From Candidatus Uhrbacteria bacterium (GTDB taxonomy: Bacteria > Patescibacteriota > Patescibacteriia > 2-12-FULL-60-25): DNA of 54,428 nucleotides. Made by a program: the position numbers and the translations under genes. The notes beneath the pieces were generated by a model. It was not told the DNA's origin, did not search any database, and saw only the letters and a program-made list of their open reading frames with translations. Positions 14,957 to 22,896 of this stretch are shown here, one piece after another. The stretch's first letter is position 1; each line of letters opens with the position of its first letter. The stretch is from assembly GCA_030649995.1 (NCBI GenBank), contig JAUSEV010000019.1:1-54428 (forward strand). The letters are read 5' to 3'.

Positions 14957-15991
14957 TTATTCCATCCAGCACCAGAGACAGGTTTCCCTGTTCTCGGTGA
15001 GTCCATCCGGGTTTTGCGGGATGGAGTGGAGATGCCAGCAGTCGTACTCACCGCGTTCGTTCCGCTCCACCCTCGAGATAGGGTACTCCCATCTCTTGAT
15101 GGACTTGCAATCCGACCTCATCTCGCAGGCCGGCTTGCACACGCGCTTGCGCGTTGGCTTGGGTGCGGTGGCGGCATCTTCGGAGGCTACGATCTGAGTC
15201 GGAGGAGGTGCGGGAGCTTTGTACTCGTCGTTTACGATGAAGTCTCCGCACTTCACCAGGAGGAGGGCAACAAAGCCCACTAGCAGGTAGAAGAAGATAT
15301 TTCCACCGTCCGTGAAAGACCAGGAGATTTTGATCCTTTTCCACAGCCTGGCAGAGACCGTACGATGTGGTGTCACTACGGTCGGACTGGTTGCCGCCGG
15401 CGGAGGAGCGGGCAGAGAATCGACAATGACGGTTGCGCTCCTCATCGTCGGACCGGCGGTCCGTATACTCGTGGCCTCTCCGACAGCAGCCGGATCCGCG
15501 TCATCACTTCTGACTACTCTTGGATCCGGAAACGGAGCGCGTGGTGCCGGAGCGACAGGATCTGCCGGCGGGAATCTGCCGGGCACCATGGTGACTGCCG
15601 TTCCCATGGGATCGGCCGGTGCCGCCCTCGGCGTAGCGGGAGCTTCCTCCACGATCGCATCGTTTGTCACAAGGTTGACGACTTCTTCGATCGTGATCGT
15701 GAAGGAGATTTCACCAATCTTGACGGTGTCGCCGCTCTTGACCTCGCTCCGTTCCCCGTTTCGAGAAATTCCGTTTACCAGAATCCCTCTCCCGGAGATA
15801 TCAAGGATGGTCAGCTTCCCATCCTGCAATCTCAAGTTGGCGTGCTGGAGACGGATACTCGAGTGGTCGATGCGAACTTTACAGCTATAGTGCGAACCGA
15901 TGGGTGTCGGTTGTTTTCCAACATCAACTACCTCCTCACGGGGAGGCGCCGTCGATCCGGGATCCTGCAAAAATACGATCCGGATTTTCAT
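14957..15991 (-). CDS. Transmembrane FHA-domain protein
   Basis: 344 aa; start fixed by AAGGAGGA six bases before the ATG. A cytoplasmic FHA domain (residues ~24-103; conserved GSHYSCKVRI, SIRLQHANLRL, GRGILVNG, GDTVKIG) would bind phosphothreonine peptides. A long Pro/Ala-rich linker (~112-210) leads to one TM helix (~231-249) and an external tail with six Cys (285, 289, 295, 318, 338, 341) that could form disulfides. This inside-to-outside layout suggests signalling or anchoring of an envelope complex. No kinase or phosphatase gene is nearby. Monocistronic with its own terminator; GC-rich codons. Confidence 0.85.
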   Translation of the reverse strand: MKIRIVFLQDPGSTAPPREEVVDVGKQPTPIGSHYSCKVRIDHSSIRLQHANLRLQDGKLTILDISGRGILVNGISRNGERSEVKSGDTVKIGEISFTITIEEVVNLVTNDAIVEEAPATPRAAPADPMGTAVTMVPGRFPPADPVAPAPRAPFPDPRVVRSDDADPAAVGEATSIRTAGPTMRSATVIVDSLPAPPPAATSPTVVTPHRTVSARLWKRIKISWSFTDGGNIFFYLLVGFVALLLVKCGDFIVNDEYKAPAPPPTQIVASEDAATAPKPTRKRVCKPACEMRSDCKSIKRWEYPISRVERNERGEYDCWHLHSIPQNPDGLTENRETCLWCWME

Positions 15992-16105
15992 GGTCTCCTC
16001 CTTTCGGGAGTTTGTGTGGTGTCAAAAAAACGATTTTTTCCCCAAAATTCAGACCTTTGCAGACCTTTTCAGGGAACGCATAACTATACAAGGAAAATCA
16101 TCCTT

Positions 16106-16134
16106 TTGTCAAGTCACGCATCATCCGATACTCT
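16106..16134 (+). promoter_or_regulatory. Promoter of gpmI, leaderless
   Basis: TTGTCA (16106-16111), 17-bp spacer, TACTCT (16129-16134), then seven bases to the ATG at 16142. Confidence 0.75.
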
Positions 16135-16141
16135 ATCAACC

Positions 16142-17716
16142 ATGTCCCGTCCAAAACCGGTCATTTTAATCATCATTGATGGATTTGGTGTGGCACCACC
16201 GTCAGAAGGCAATGCCGTGTTTGCGGCACGCATGCCGAATTTTCATAAATACGTGGGAAGTTATCCTGCGATGACGGTTCAGGCTTCCGGAGAGACCGTT
16301 GGATTGTCTTGGGGCGAAATGGGAAATTCAGAAGTGGGACATTTAACGATCGGCGCCGGCAGGATTTTTTATCAAAGTTTGCCGCGCATCAATTTGTCGA
16401 TTCAGAGCGGAGAATTTTATCAAAATTCAGCTTTGAAAAAAGCCTTGGCACACGTCACGACGACCAAAGGGAAATTACATTTGATCGGTCTCACGTCTTC
16501 CGGAGGGGTGCATGCCTCGCAAGAACATCTGTATGCGTTGCTTGAACTTTGTCGTCGTGAAAATTTTGATCGGGTATTTGTGCATGCCGTGCTGGACGGT
16601 CGCGATACGTTGTACAACGCCGCCGCAGGGTTTATTCAAGAACTGGAAAACAAAATAGCGGAATTAAAGGTTGGCGCGATCGCCACTGTTTCCGGTCGTT
16701 ACTATGCCATGGATCGGGACAATCGTTGGGATCGAATCGAGAAAGCTTATCGGGCTATGGCATTGGGGGATGGGCCTATGATGGAAAGTGCCTCGGCCGC
16801 GATTCAGGCTTCGTATGCGCAAGGGATTTATGATGAGCAATTTGTGCCGACGGTGATCGCATCCGGCGGCAACCCCGTTACGAAGATCGAGGCGGGGGAC
16901 AGCGTGATCTTTTTTAATTTTCGTCCTGATCGCGCGCGTGAACTGACCAAGGCGTTTGTCGTGCCGGCTTTTGATAAATTTTCGCGCGAATATATTCCCG
17001 ATCTTTTATTCGCGACCATGACGGAATATGAAAAAGATCTGCCGGTGGAGGTCGCTTTCCCTCCCCACACCATTGAAACGTGTTTGGCGCGTGTTGTGTC
17101 TGATGCCGGACTTCGACAATTGCATATCGCCGAGACCGAGAAGTATGCTCACGTGAGTTTCTTTTTTAATGGCATGCGAGAAGAAGAGTTTCCGGGCGAG
17201 GATCGCGTGATTATTCCTTCCCCGCGCGTTTCCAGTTACGATCAAGAGCCGGAAATGTCCGCGTTTTTGTTGGCCGAGCGCGTGGTCAAAGAAATTTCCG
17301 CGGGAACGTACGATTTTATCGTGATGAATTTTGCCAATCCGGACATGGTGGCTCATACAGGGAATGAGCAGGCAACCATTGTGGCGTGCGAAACCGTTGA
17401 TCAAGCCATCGGTCAGATCGTGGAAGCGGCTTTGGCCGTTGGCGGAGCCGTCGTTATCACCGCGGATCATGGGAATGCGGAAGAGATTAAAAATTTAGTG
17501 ACCGGCGGCATGGATAAAGAACATTCAACCAACCCCGTTCCCTTGGTGATTATCAGCAAAGCACATGAGGGGATTCAAGCGCCGAGCGGAGACGTGATCG
17601 GCGGCGATCTTTCTCTCACGACACCCATCGGCATGTTGGCGGATGTTGCGCCAACGATCTGCAAGTTATTGGAAATTCCGCCTGCGCCGGATATGACGGG
17701 ACAGGCGTTGATATAA
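16142..17716 (+). CDS. gpmI: 2,3-bisphosphoglycerate-independent phosphoglycerate mutase
   Basis: 524 aa (family ~510). Interconverts 3- and 2-phosphoglycerate in lower glycolysis using two Mn2+. Metal ligand Asp13 (IIDGFG), catalytic Ser63 in GNSEVGH, HAVLDGRDT, NFRPDRARE, and the C-terminal metal motifs NPDMVAHTG, ADHGNAEE and KEHSTNPVP are all present. The open frame extends 777 bp upstream, but MSRPKPVILIIIDGFG is the true N-terminus and sits directly behind a -10 box. Confidence 0.97.
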   Translation: MSRPKPVILIIIDGFGVAPPSEGNAVFAARMPNFHKYVGSYPAMTVQASGETVGLSWGEMGNSEVGHLTIGAGRIFYQSLPRINLSIQSGEFYQNSALKKALAHVTTTKGKLHLIGLTSSGGVHASQEHLYALLELCRRENFDRVFVHAVLDGRDTLYNAAAGFIQELENKIAELKVGAIATVSGRYYAMDRDNRWDRIEKAYRAMALGDGPMMESASAAIQASYAQGIYDEQFVPTVIASGGNPVTKIEAGDSVIFFNFRPDRARELTKAFVVPAFDKFSREYIPDLLFATMTEYEKDLPVEVAFPPHTIETCLARVVSDAGLRQLHIAETEKYAHVSFFFNGMREEEFPGEDRVIIPSPRVSSYDQEPEMSAFLLAERVVKEISAGTYDFIVMNFANPDMVAHTGNEQATIVACETVDQAIGQIVEAALAVGGAVVITADHGNAEEIKNLVTGGMDKEHSTNPVPLVIISKAHEGIQAPSGDVIGGDLSLTTPIGMLADVAPTICKLLEIPPAPDMTGQALI

Positions 17717-17726
17717 CACTCTTTTT

Positions 17727-17798
17727 GTCATTGCGAGGAGTTTGACGACGAAGCAATCTCCGATCGGCCAGAGATTGCTTCGTTTCGCTCGCAATGAC
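17727..17798. repeat. Dispersed palindromic repeat
   Basis: GTCATTGCGAG (17727-17737) and CTCGCAATGAC (17788-17798) are perfect terminal inverted repeats; an inner palindrome pairs GAAGCAATCTC with GAGATTGCTTC. A repeat type common in many bacteria. It lies between gpmI and nth and may act as a terminator. Confidence 0.85.
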
Positions 17799-17810
17799 CT
17801 CAATCTTTAC

Positions 17811-18452
17811 ATGATGCAAAAAAATATCGTTCAAGTTATTCGTATCCTGAAGCGTCGTTATACCTCAAAAGGCATGGTGGATTTTGGAAATCCGGAAGAC
17901 ACGTTGATCGCGACATTGTTGTCGGCGCGGACGCGTGATGAGCAGGTGCTGAAAGTTTATCCGGCATTTCGTAAAGCGTTTCCGACGCTCAAACATCTCG
18001 CGCGCGCGAATGTCAAGGACATCGCGGTTAAAATTTCGTCTATTGGGTTATATCGGAATAAAGCAAAAGCGATCAATGCCCTTGCCGGTCGCATCATGTC
18101 TGTCTATGGAGGTCGCGTTCCGAGAACCATGGATGAGTTGCTGACTTTGCCTGGCGTTGGTCGGAAAACCGCGAGTTGCGTGTTGTGGTATGGATTTGGA
18201 AAGCCGGCCATGGCTGTGGATACGCATGTGTTCCGCATCGCTCATCGTTTAGGTTGGGCCAAGGAAAAAACGCCGGAAAAAGTCGAACAAGAATTGATGG
18301 CAGGCGTTCCCAAGCGGCTTTGGGGAGAGGTGAATCGAACCTTTGTGCAATTTGGTCGGGATATCTGTCGGCCAGGGACTCCGCAATGTTGGCGTTGCCC
18401 TGTCGCCAAATGGTGCGCGTTTGAAACGAAAACAAGGAAGAGAAAACAGTAA
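17811..18452 (+). CDS. nth: Endonuclease III
   Basis: 213 aa, the usual length. DNA glycosylase/AP lyase removing oxidised pyrimidines. Helix-hairpin-helix LPGVGRKTA with catalytic Lys119, catalytic Asp137 (AVDTHVFR), and a C-terminal 4Fe-4S site Cys186-x6-Cys193-x2-Cys196-x5-Cys202. The start is taken after the dispersed repeat; the 23-codon upstream extension is repeat-encoded. Confidence 0.96.
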   Translation: MMQKNIVQVIRILKRRYTSKGMVDFGNPEDTLIATLLSARTRDEQVLKVYPAFRKAFPTLKHLARANVKDIAVKISSIGLYRNKAKAINALAGRIMSVYGGRVPRTMDELLTLPGVGRKTASCVLWYGFGKPAMAVDTHVFRIAHRLGWAKEKTPEKVEQELMAGVPKRLWGEVNRTFVQFGRDICRPGTPQCWRCPVAKWCAFETKTRKRKQ

Positions 18453-18518
18453 TGCGTAATACGTAATGAGTAATGCGTCTGCCGCTCATTACTCATTACT
18501 CATTACTCATTACTCATA
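18449..18518. repeat. Double heptamer array, inverted
   Basis: GTAATGC, GTAATAC, GTAATGA, GTAATGC, then four CATTACT units. The halves are complementary, so the RNA would form a hairpin after nth. Confidence 0.85.
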
Positions 18519-18558
18519 GCACATGCTTTATTTTCATTTTTATGTTTTAATGTGTTGT

Positions 18559-19086
18559 ATGAAAGGTGAGATTGAAATTATTCATGGGTTGCAAACGCTG
18601 TTTCAAAGTCCTGCCGGACAGGGGTTTGTGGTTTTTTGCGCTCGATGGTTGATTTTTGTTTTTGTGGTTTTAGTGGCTGCGACCGGTATTCCAAAACAAA
18701 ACAAAGTCTTGCGTTACGCGGCTTATGAAGCGGCTTGCGCCGCGATTTTGGCGCTCTTCATCGCAAAAATTTTGAGCCACAGCATTGGCCGCTTGCGCCC
18801 GTTTTTGGTCGGAGAATCGGTTCTTTTTATTCCTCCTCCTCTATCCGTTTTCGCTTTTCCCTCAAGCCACGCTTCCGTGGCCTTTGCGATCGCGGGCGCG
18901 CTCGCCTATGGAAATCCCACATTGGGTATCATCGGATTCATTATGGCCTTCTTCATCGCTTTCGGTCGCGTTGCTTCCGGAGTGCATTATCCATCGGATG
19001 TTTTTGGCGGGCTCATCGTCGGATTGATTTCTTTTGGAATCGTCAGATTGATTCATCGAGCGATTCGCGCGAAAGAGGTTCATTAA
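18559..19086 (+). CDS. PAP2-family membrane phosphatase
   Basis: 175 aa. Probable undecaprenyl-diphosphate phosphatase (BcrC-like) recycling the lipid carrier for peptidoglycan and glycans. Five to six TM helices; motifs KILSHSIGRLRP (C1), FPSSHAS (C2, His for proton transfer) and GRVASGVHYPSD (C3, catalytic His). The C3 Ser is Gly. ATG 18559 is preferred; an in-frame ATG at 18523 would add 12 residues. Same strand as the MltG-like gene 34 bp downstream. Confidence 0.9.
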   Translation: MKGEIEIIHGLQTLFQSPAGQGFVVFCARWLIFVFVVLVAATGIPKQNKVLRYAAYEAACAAILALFIAKILSHSIGRLRPFLVGESVLFIPPPLSVFAFPSSHASVAFAIAGALAYGNPTLGIIGFIMAFFIAFGRVASGVHYPSDVFGGLIVGLISFGIVRLIHRAIRAKEVH

Positions 19087-19120
19087 AGCATCTCATCCTT
19101 TTTAATGAACCTCACAGACG

Positions 19121-19939
19121 ATGAATATGAAGAAAATTTTGTGGCTGGGCGTTTTCCTTGGAGGATTTTTTTTGATTCTGTGGATTCAGGATAGATTTTT
19201 TCGACCAGAACCACCACCACCGCGGCAAGAAAGTCAGTTGACGATTATTGAGGGATGGACGGTCAACGATGAAATTAAATATCTTCTGCAGGAAAAACAG
19301 GTGACCTCGACCGTGAGCGCGGCCAGCGTGGGGCGTTCGATCAACGCGCAAGCGTTTGATGATCGGTGGCGTACAGAATTTTCTTTTTTGAAATCTTTGC
19401 CAGCCGGTCGTTCCCTGGAAGGATATCTTTTTCCCGACACCTATCGCGTGTGGGATGACCAGTTGCCCGAAGGATTGGTGCGCAAACAGTTGCGTGAATT
19501 TCAAGATCGGTTTGGAGGAGCGACCATCGGATCATCATCAGCTCCGCTCAAGACATTGGATGAGGTAGTGACGTTGGCTTCGATTGTGGAAGGAGAAGTC
19601 AGGAAGCCGGAAGACCGCAAGTTGGTCGCAGGGATTTTTCTGAAACGCCTCAAGGTTGGAATGGCGCTCCAGACGGATGCAACGTTGAGTTATTTTTTAG
19701 GCTCCAATCGCGCGCGCGCGACGGCGGCTGATCTTGCGGTGGATTCGCCTTACAATTCCTATAAATATCCCGGCTTGCCGCCGAGCCCCATCGGTCAACC
19801 CGGTGACGCGTCCATGCGAGCCGTGCTGGAACCCACCAAATCGTCTTATTGGTTTTTTCTGACCGATCGTCAGGGAAAAGTTTTTTATGCCAAAACATTT
19901 GAGGAACATTTGAGGAATAAGCGGAAAGCCGGATACTAA
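19121..19939 (+). CDS. Endolytic transglycosylase MltG-like (YceG)
   Basis: 272 aa, shorter than E. coli MltG (340). Cleaves nascent glycan strands at the membrane and sets their length. One N-terminal TM helix (~6-22), a LysM-like region, then the catalytic domain with SLEGYLFPDTY, ASIVEGE (catalytic Glu157), ALQTDATLSY, SPYNSY and GLPPSPIGQPG. Start at 19121 or ATG 19127; no clear ribosome site. Follows the PAP2 gene; both act on peptidoglycan precursors. Confidence 0.92.
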   Translation: MNMKKILWLGVFLGGFFLILWIQDRFFRPEPPPPRQESQLTIIEGWTVNDEIKYLLQEKQVTSTVSAASVGRSINAQAFDDRWRTEFSFLKSLPAGRSLEGYLFPDTYRVWDDQLPEGLVRKQLREFQDRFGGATIGSSSAPLKTLDEVVTLASIVEGEVRKPEDRKLVAGIFLKRLKVGMALQTDATLSYFLGSNRARATAADLAVDSPYNSYKYPGLPPSPIGQPGDASMRAVLEPTKSSYWFFLTDRQGKVFYAKTFEEHLRNKRKAGY

Positions 19940-19970
19940 AAACACCATCGCGTCAAAACGATGGTGTTTT
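19939..19970. terminator. Terminator after the MltG-like gene
   Basis: AACACCATCG pairs with CGATGGTGTT; T-run at 3' end. Probably serves the MltG-like gene; tRNA-Arg converges from the other side. Confidence 0.85.
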
Positions 19971-19975
19971 CATGG

Positions 19976-20047
19976 TGTCCCCGGTTGGAATCGAACCAAC
20001 ATCAGCGGCTTAGAAGTCCGCGGCACTATCCGTTGTGCTACAGGGAC
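19976..20047 (-). tRNA. tRNA-Arg (TCT)
   Basis: Acceptor GTCCCTG/CGGGGAC, D-arm GCACAACGGATAGTGC, anticodon loop CTTCTAA (TCT), T-loop TTCGATT. No encoded CCA. Confidence 0.93.
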
Positions 20048-20229
20048 AACATATTTTTTGCTCATTCAGCGTATATCAAAAAGAGTCCATTGGTCAAAGA
20101 AACAGACGGTGGTCCAGCGTGGTAGGACGGAACCCTTGCTTTTTTTTGTTTTTATGCTAACCTGATTTCTATCTAAGATAAAAGCCTTATCTTAGAGTCC
20201 TTTTCTCAACTCGATCAAGGAGGTTGAAC

Positions 20230-21591
20230 ATGCGTTTCTTTCGGTCGGTGGTTGTGTGTGTTTTGTGCATGGTTGGTCTGGGCGGATGCGATCCCAAACC
20301 TTCGGAAGAGCCTTCTCTCGATCTCGGCATGAGCGCCAACGATCTCGCGCGTCCGATGCTTCCGGATCAGGCGTGGCCGCTCGATCATGCTTCGCCGGAT
20401 TTTGTCCAGACGCCGGATTTGAGGCGCGGGCAGGATAGCCTTGTGGTCCTTCAAGGCACTCTGGAAATCCGCAACCTCAAGATCATCAAGCCCGACATCC
20501 TCGTGCCGCGACAGCTCCAATCATGGGAACCGTTTCGCACTTTTGATCTGTGCGCTTCGGTCGAAGGTGCGCGGGTGGATCGCTTCCGGATTTTCGCGCA
20601 CCCGTCTCCTGACGCGCTCCACACGGTTGCGGTGGCTCATCTGACGGGGAATCAGTGGCAGGTGGTCGGTTCGTCGGTTCCGAGGATGACCGGTACGGAC
20701 ATCACGCTGGCCGCTCCGGTCACCGTTGCGACAAACACCTGCGAAAGCTTCGCTCTGTGGGGCAAGATCGCCGAAGTTCCTCCCGGTCAGACCGGCGCGC
20801 CGATCGATCTCGTCATGGTTTCCGGTTTTGTGGATCAGCCTTGGGACATGTCGTATGCCAAGACTTGGAACATCAACGCGATGGGCACGGCTTCCGCCTC
20901 CCCGATCTACGTTTCCGGAGAGCCGTGGAATGTGTCCCATTCTGTCGTGCGCAAGACGAAGCCGTTGGTGACCGGCTATCCGATCCAGAACACCACGCTC
21001 CTTGTTGGAGCGCAGATGGATTTGCGCAAGTGGAGCGTGAACGCGGATTCCGCCGGAAATATTTACACGCGCAAGGTGACCTTCCTGTTTTCCGCCATGC
21101 TCGCGCAGGGGAGCTCGCTCACGCTTTCGAACTTCGGCGTACGAAAGGGTGGGACGCCGATTCCCATGAACGACTTCGACGTACGAGATGGAAGCGGACA
21201 GGACATCAAGGCTGGAACGTGGCGCGCCGGAGTGAATAACCGCTTCATCGCGATCTCATTCCGTAATGACCTCATCGCCGCTGCCGGTCAGATCGGACCC
21301 GTCCTTACTCTGTACGCTACCGTGGGCGAGATGTTGCAGCCGGGTGATGTTCTCGTGATCGAGTTCGACAAGAGCGTCGCGAACCATTTTTCGACAGGCT
21401 TCCTTTCCGGCGATCAGGTGATGGAGGGAGGACTGATCGGTCCGCATCTCGATTCCGGTCAGAAGCCGGGTGGGCCGTTCTCGCGTTCCGCCTTCCTCTG
21501 GTCAGACGGTTCCGACTTTAACAGCGGTCGGCACTGGATTACGGAAGCGCGAGTGGAGAGCTTCTCTTCCAAGCAGGTGTTGGTGCGTTAA
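20230..21591 (+). CDS. Secreted lipoprotein with CPR-type surface domain
   Basis: 453 aa; the start is set by AAGGAGG six bases before the ATG. Signal peptide and lipobox LGGC (Cys20), then an acidic Pro/Asp-rich linker (DLG...DLA...PDQ repeats, residues ~25-75). The remainder is beta-rich: a region with NINAMGTASASPIYV and a C-terminal part ending in FLWSDGSDF...ITEARVESF, which resembles the end of many CPR surface proteins. Function unknown; cell-surface attachment is inferred. Monocistronic, own terminator, GC-rich codons. Confidence 0.78.
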   Translation: MRFFRSVVVCVLCMVGLGGCDPKPSEEPSLDLGMSANDLARPMLPDQAWPLDHASPDFVQTPDLRRGQDSLVVLQGTLEIRNLKIIKPDILVPRQLQSWEPFRTFDLCASVEGARVDRFRIFAHPSPDALHTVAVAHLTGNQWQVVGSSVPRMTGTDITLAAPVTVATNTCESFALWGKIAEVPPGQTGAPIDLVMVSGFVDQPWDMSYAKTWNINAMGTASASPIYVSGEPWNVSHSVVRKTKPLVTGYPIQNTTLLVGAQMDLRKWSVNADSAGNIYTRKVTFLFSAMLAQGSSLTLSNFGVRKGGTPIPMNDFDVRDGSGQDIKAGTWRAGVNNRFIAISFRNDLIAAAGQIGPVLTLYATVGEMLQPGDVLVIEFDKSVANHFSTGFLSGDQVMEGGLIGPHLDSGQKPGGPFSRSAFLWSDGSDFNSGRHWITEARVESFSSKQVLVR

Positions 21592-21616
21592 CCCTCCGCT
21601 CGTTCTCGATCTTCAT

Positions 21617-21644
21617 TCCATGTCGCAAGGCATGGATTTTTTTT
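21617..21644 (+). terminator. Rho-independent terminator
   Basis: TCCATG (21617-21622) pairs with CATGGA (21631-21636), followed by eight T. Confidence 0.88.
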
Positions 21645-21715
21645 GCGCGGTCGCTTGTCAAAAAAATATTTTTACGATATAACATCTTGGCTTTGCTTTG
21701 GTAAAGCTGTTTCTA

Positions 21716-21791
21716 TGGTGGTCGTAGTTCAATGGTAGAACACCGCTCTGTGGCAGCGGCCACGTGGGTTCGATTCCCATCGATCACCCCA
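21716..21791 (+). tRNA. tRNA-His (GTG)
   Basis: Acceptor GTGGTCG/CGATCAC with the His-specific extra G at -1 (21716) and discriminator C (21788), anticodon loop CTGTGGC (GTG), and encoded CCA (21789-21791). Confidence 0.95.
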
Positions 21792-21794
21792 GTC

Positions 21795-21824
21795 AAAACG
21801 CTCTCTTCACGGAGAGCGTTTTGT
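21795..21824 (+). terminator. Terminator after tRNA-His
   Basis: AAAACGCTCTC (21795-21805) pairs with GAGAGCGTTTT (21812-21822) and runs into TTTTG. Confidence 0.8.
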
Positions 21825-21838
21825 GATCTAGAAAAATC

Positions 21839-21898
21839 ATGTTGCATCATTTGACAACGTATGCAACATATGTTACATTTCATTCTATGAATGCAACA
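21839..21898 (+). promoter_or_regulatory. Promoter and ATGTTGCAT operator of the HTH/Doc module
   Basis: TTGACA (21851-21856), 17-bp spacer, TACATT (21874-21879), then seven bases to the ATG. ATGTTGCAT (21839-21847) and ATGCAACAT (21861-21869) are a perfect inverted repeat straddling the -35 box; a third half site ATGCAACA lies at 21891-21898, inside the first codons. This layout fits autorepression by the HTH protein (inference). Confidence 0.75.
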
Positions 21899-22147
21899 AA
21901 GAAGATTTTTTCTATTAAAGAAGTAGCTGATCTATTGGGCGTTGATCGTATTACGGTTTATCGTTGGGTTAAATCTGGAAAAGTGAAGGCGGAGATGATC
22001 GGAGGAGCGTATGTCATTTCTGTTGTAGACCTTCCTCATCATTTTATCGGCGGTTTATCCGAAGACAAAAAAATTCAAATTCGAGATGCGGTTGCACAAG
22101 CTCTCGAACAGTACGGAGAAACATTTCGCGCACTTGCCCAAGAGTAA
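21887..22147 (+). CDS. HTH DNA-binding protein, probable antitoxin/autoregulator
   Basis: 86 aa. Residues ~8-50 form a MerR/excisionase-type winged helix-turn-helix (FSIKEVADLLGVDRITVYRWVKSG...AEMIGGAYVI). The C-terminal ~35 residues are an acidic helix that could neutralise the Doc toxin encoded two bases downstream. Most Doc toxins pair with Phd; an Xis-type HTH partner is less usual. The start follows a -10 box directly. A longer frame from 21839 would cover the operator and is rejected. Confidence 0.8.
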   Translation: MNATKKIFSIKEVADLLGVDRITVYRWVKSGKVKAEMIGGAYVISVVDLPHHFIGGLSEDKKIQIRDAVAQALEQYGETFRALAQE

Positions 22148-22149
22148 AT

Positions 22150-22590
22150 ATGGAGTATCTGACATTGGTTGAAGTTGAATTTGTCGCACATGAACTGGCT
22201 CAACAGATGATGAGTGGAGATGAACCGATCCCACCGTTTACTTCTCGTTACTCTGATCGGCTTGAAAGCTGTTTGTCCACACCTCAACAAACTTATGACA
22301 AACGAGAACTCTATTCAACGTTATTGGACAAAGCCTCGATTCTTTTTTATCTCATGATAAAAAGCCATCCATTTAAAAATGGAAACAAACGAGTTGCGAT
22401 CATGACCTTGATTTATTTTCTTTATAAAAATAAAAAATGGTTGCAGATGCCCGATATGGTTTTGTATCAGTTTGCAAAAAATGTCGCTGCGGGTGAAGCA
22501 AGAAAAAAAGATGACGAGGTCGCTTCTGTTAAAGCTTTCTTGAAGCCGCATATCGTGGACTACCGGCCGATCAAAGTGAATACTCGTTAA
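22150..22590 (+). CDS. Doc-type (Fic-fold) toxin
   Basis: 146 aa. The Fic/Doc signature HPFKNGNKR (residues 73-81) is intact. In Doc the corresponding His acts in phosphorylation of EF-Tu, halting translation; classical Fic enzymes AMPylate. The short length and the lack of the Fic ATP-site extension favour Doc. It begins two bases after the HTH gene, so the two are translated together. No inhibitory helix (S/T-x3-E-G/N) is visible in the toxin itself, so neutralisation would have to come from the partner. Confidence 0.88.
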   Translation: MEYLTLVEVEFVAHELAQQMMSGDEPIPPFTSRYSDRLESCLSTPQQTYDKRELYSTLLDKASILFYLMIKSHPFKNGNKRVAIMTLIYFLYKNKKWLQMPDMVLYQFAKNVAAGEARKKDDEVASVKAFLKPHIVDYRPIKVNTR

Positions 22591-22614
22591 TATTCACCAT
22601 CAATACGATACATG

Positions 22615-22670
22615 GGGATCGGGGGGTCATGTCCCAACTCCTTCACGGTGGATATTTTATAAAAATCCTA
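22615..22670. repeat. Direct repeat copy A (~55 bp)
   Basis: GGGGATCGGGGGGTCATGT...CGGTGGATATTTTATAA; matches 24157-24210 over ~55 bp with roughly ten differences. The two copies bracket the small frame and the zinc-ribbon gene. Confidence 0.75.
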
Positions 22671-22686
22671 ACGTTTCATCAGGATT

Positions 22687-22809
22687 TTGAAGCAGACGGA
22701 ATTTGAGGCAAAGAGACGTGAACGTTATCTGAAAGGAGGGAATGGGCGAGAGGCGCTTAAAATCCAATTAAGTGAGACGCTAAAACGGTTGCGATACAAA
22801 CATTTGTGA
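22687..22809 (+). pseudogene. Small open frame, probable gene remnant
   Basis: A TTG-initiated frame of 40 codons encodes a basic, helix-forming peptide (FEAKRRERYLKGGNGREALKI...LRYKHL) and ends four bases before a good terminator. The composition looks coding, but no start with a ribosome site exists, so it may be the 3' end of a lost gene. No family recognised. Confidence 0.4.
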
Positions 22810-22812
22810 CCC

Positions 22813-22847
22813 AACAAAAAACTCTCAATTTTTCGAGGGTTTTTGTT
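22813..22847 (+). terminator. Rho-independent terminator
   Basis: AACAAAAA-ACTCTC pairs with GAGGGT-TTTTGTT across a short T-rich loop. Confidence 0.75.
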
Positions 22848-22896
22848 ATGACCCCTAGCGAGAGTTGAGCTGAAGAGTTACTCTTATTGAGATTTT

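Noticed and set aside
15365-16141. A 259-residue N-terminal extension of GpmI.
   Set aside because: It is the antisense of the FHA gene; GpmI homology begins at 16142, directly after a promoter.
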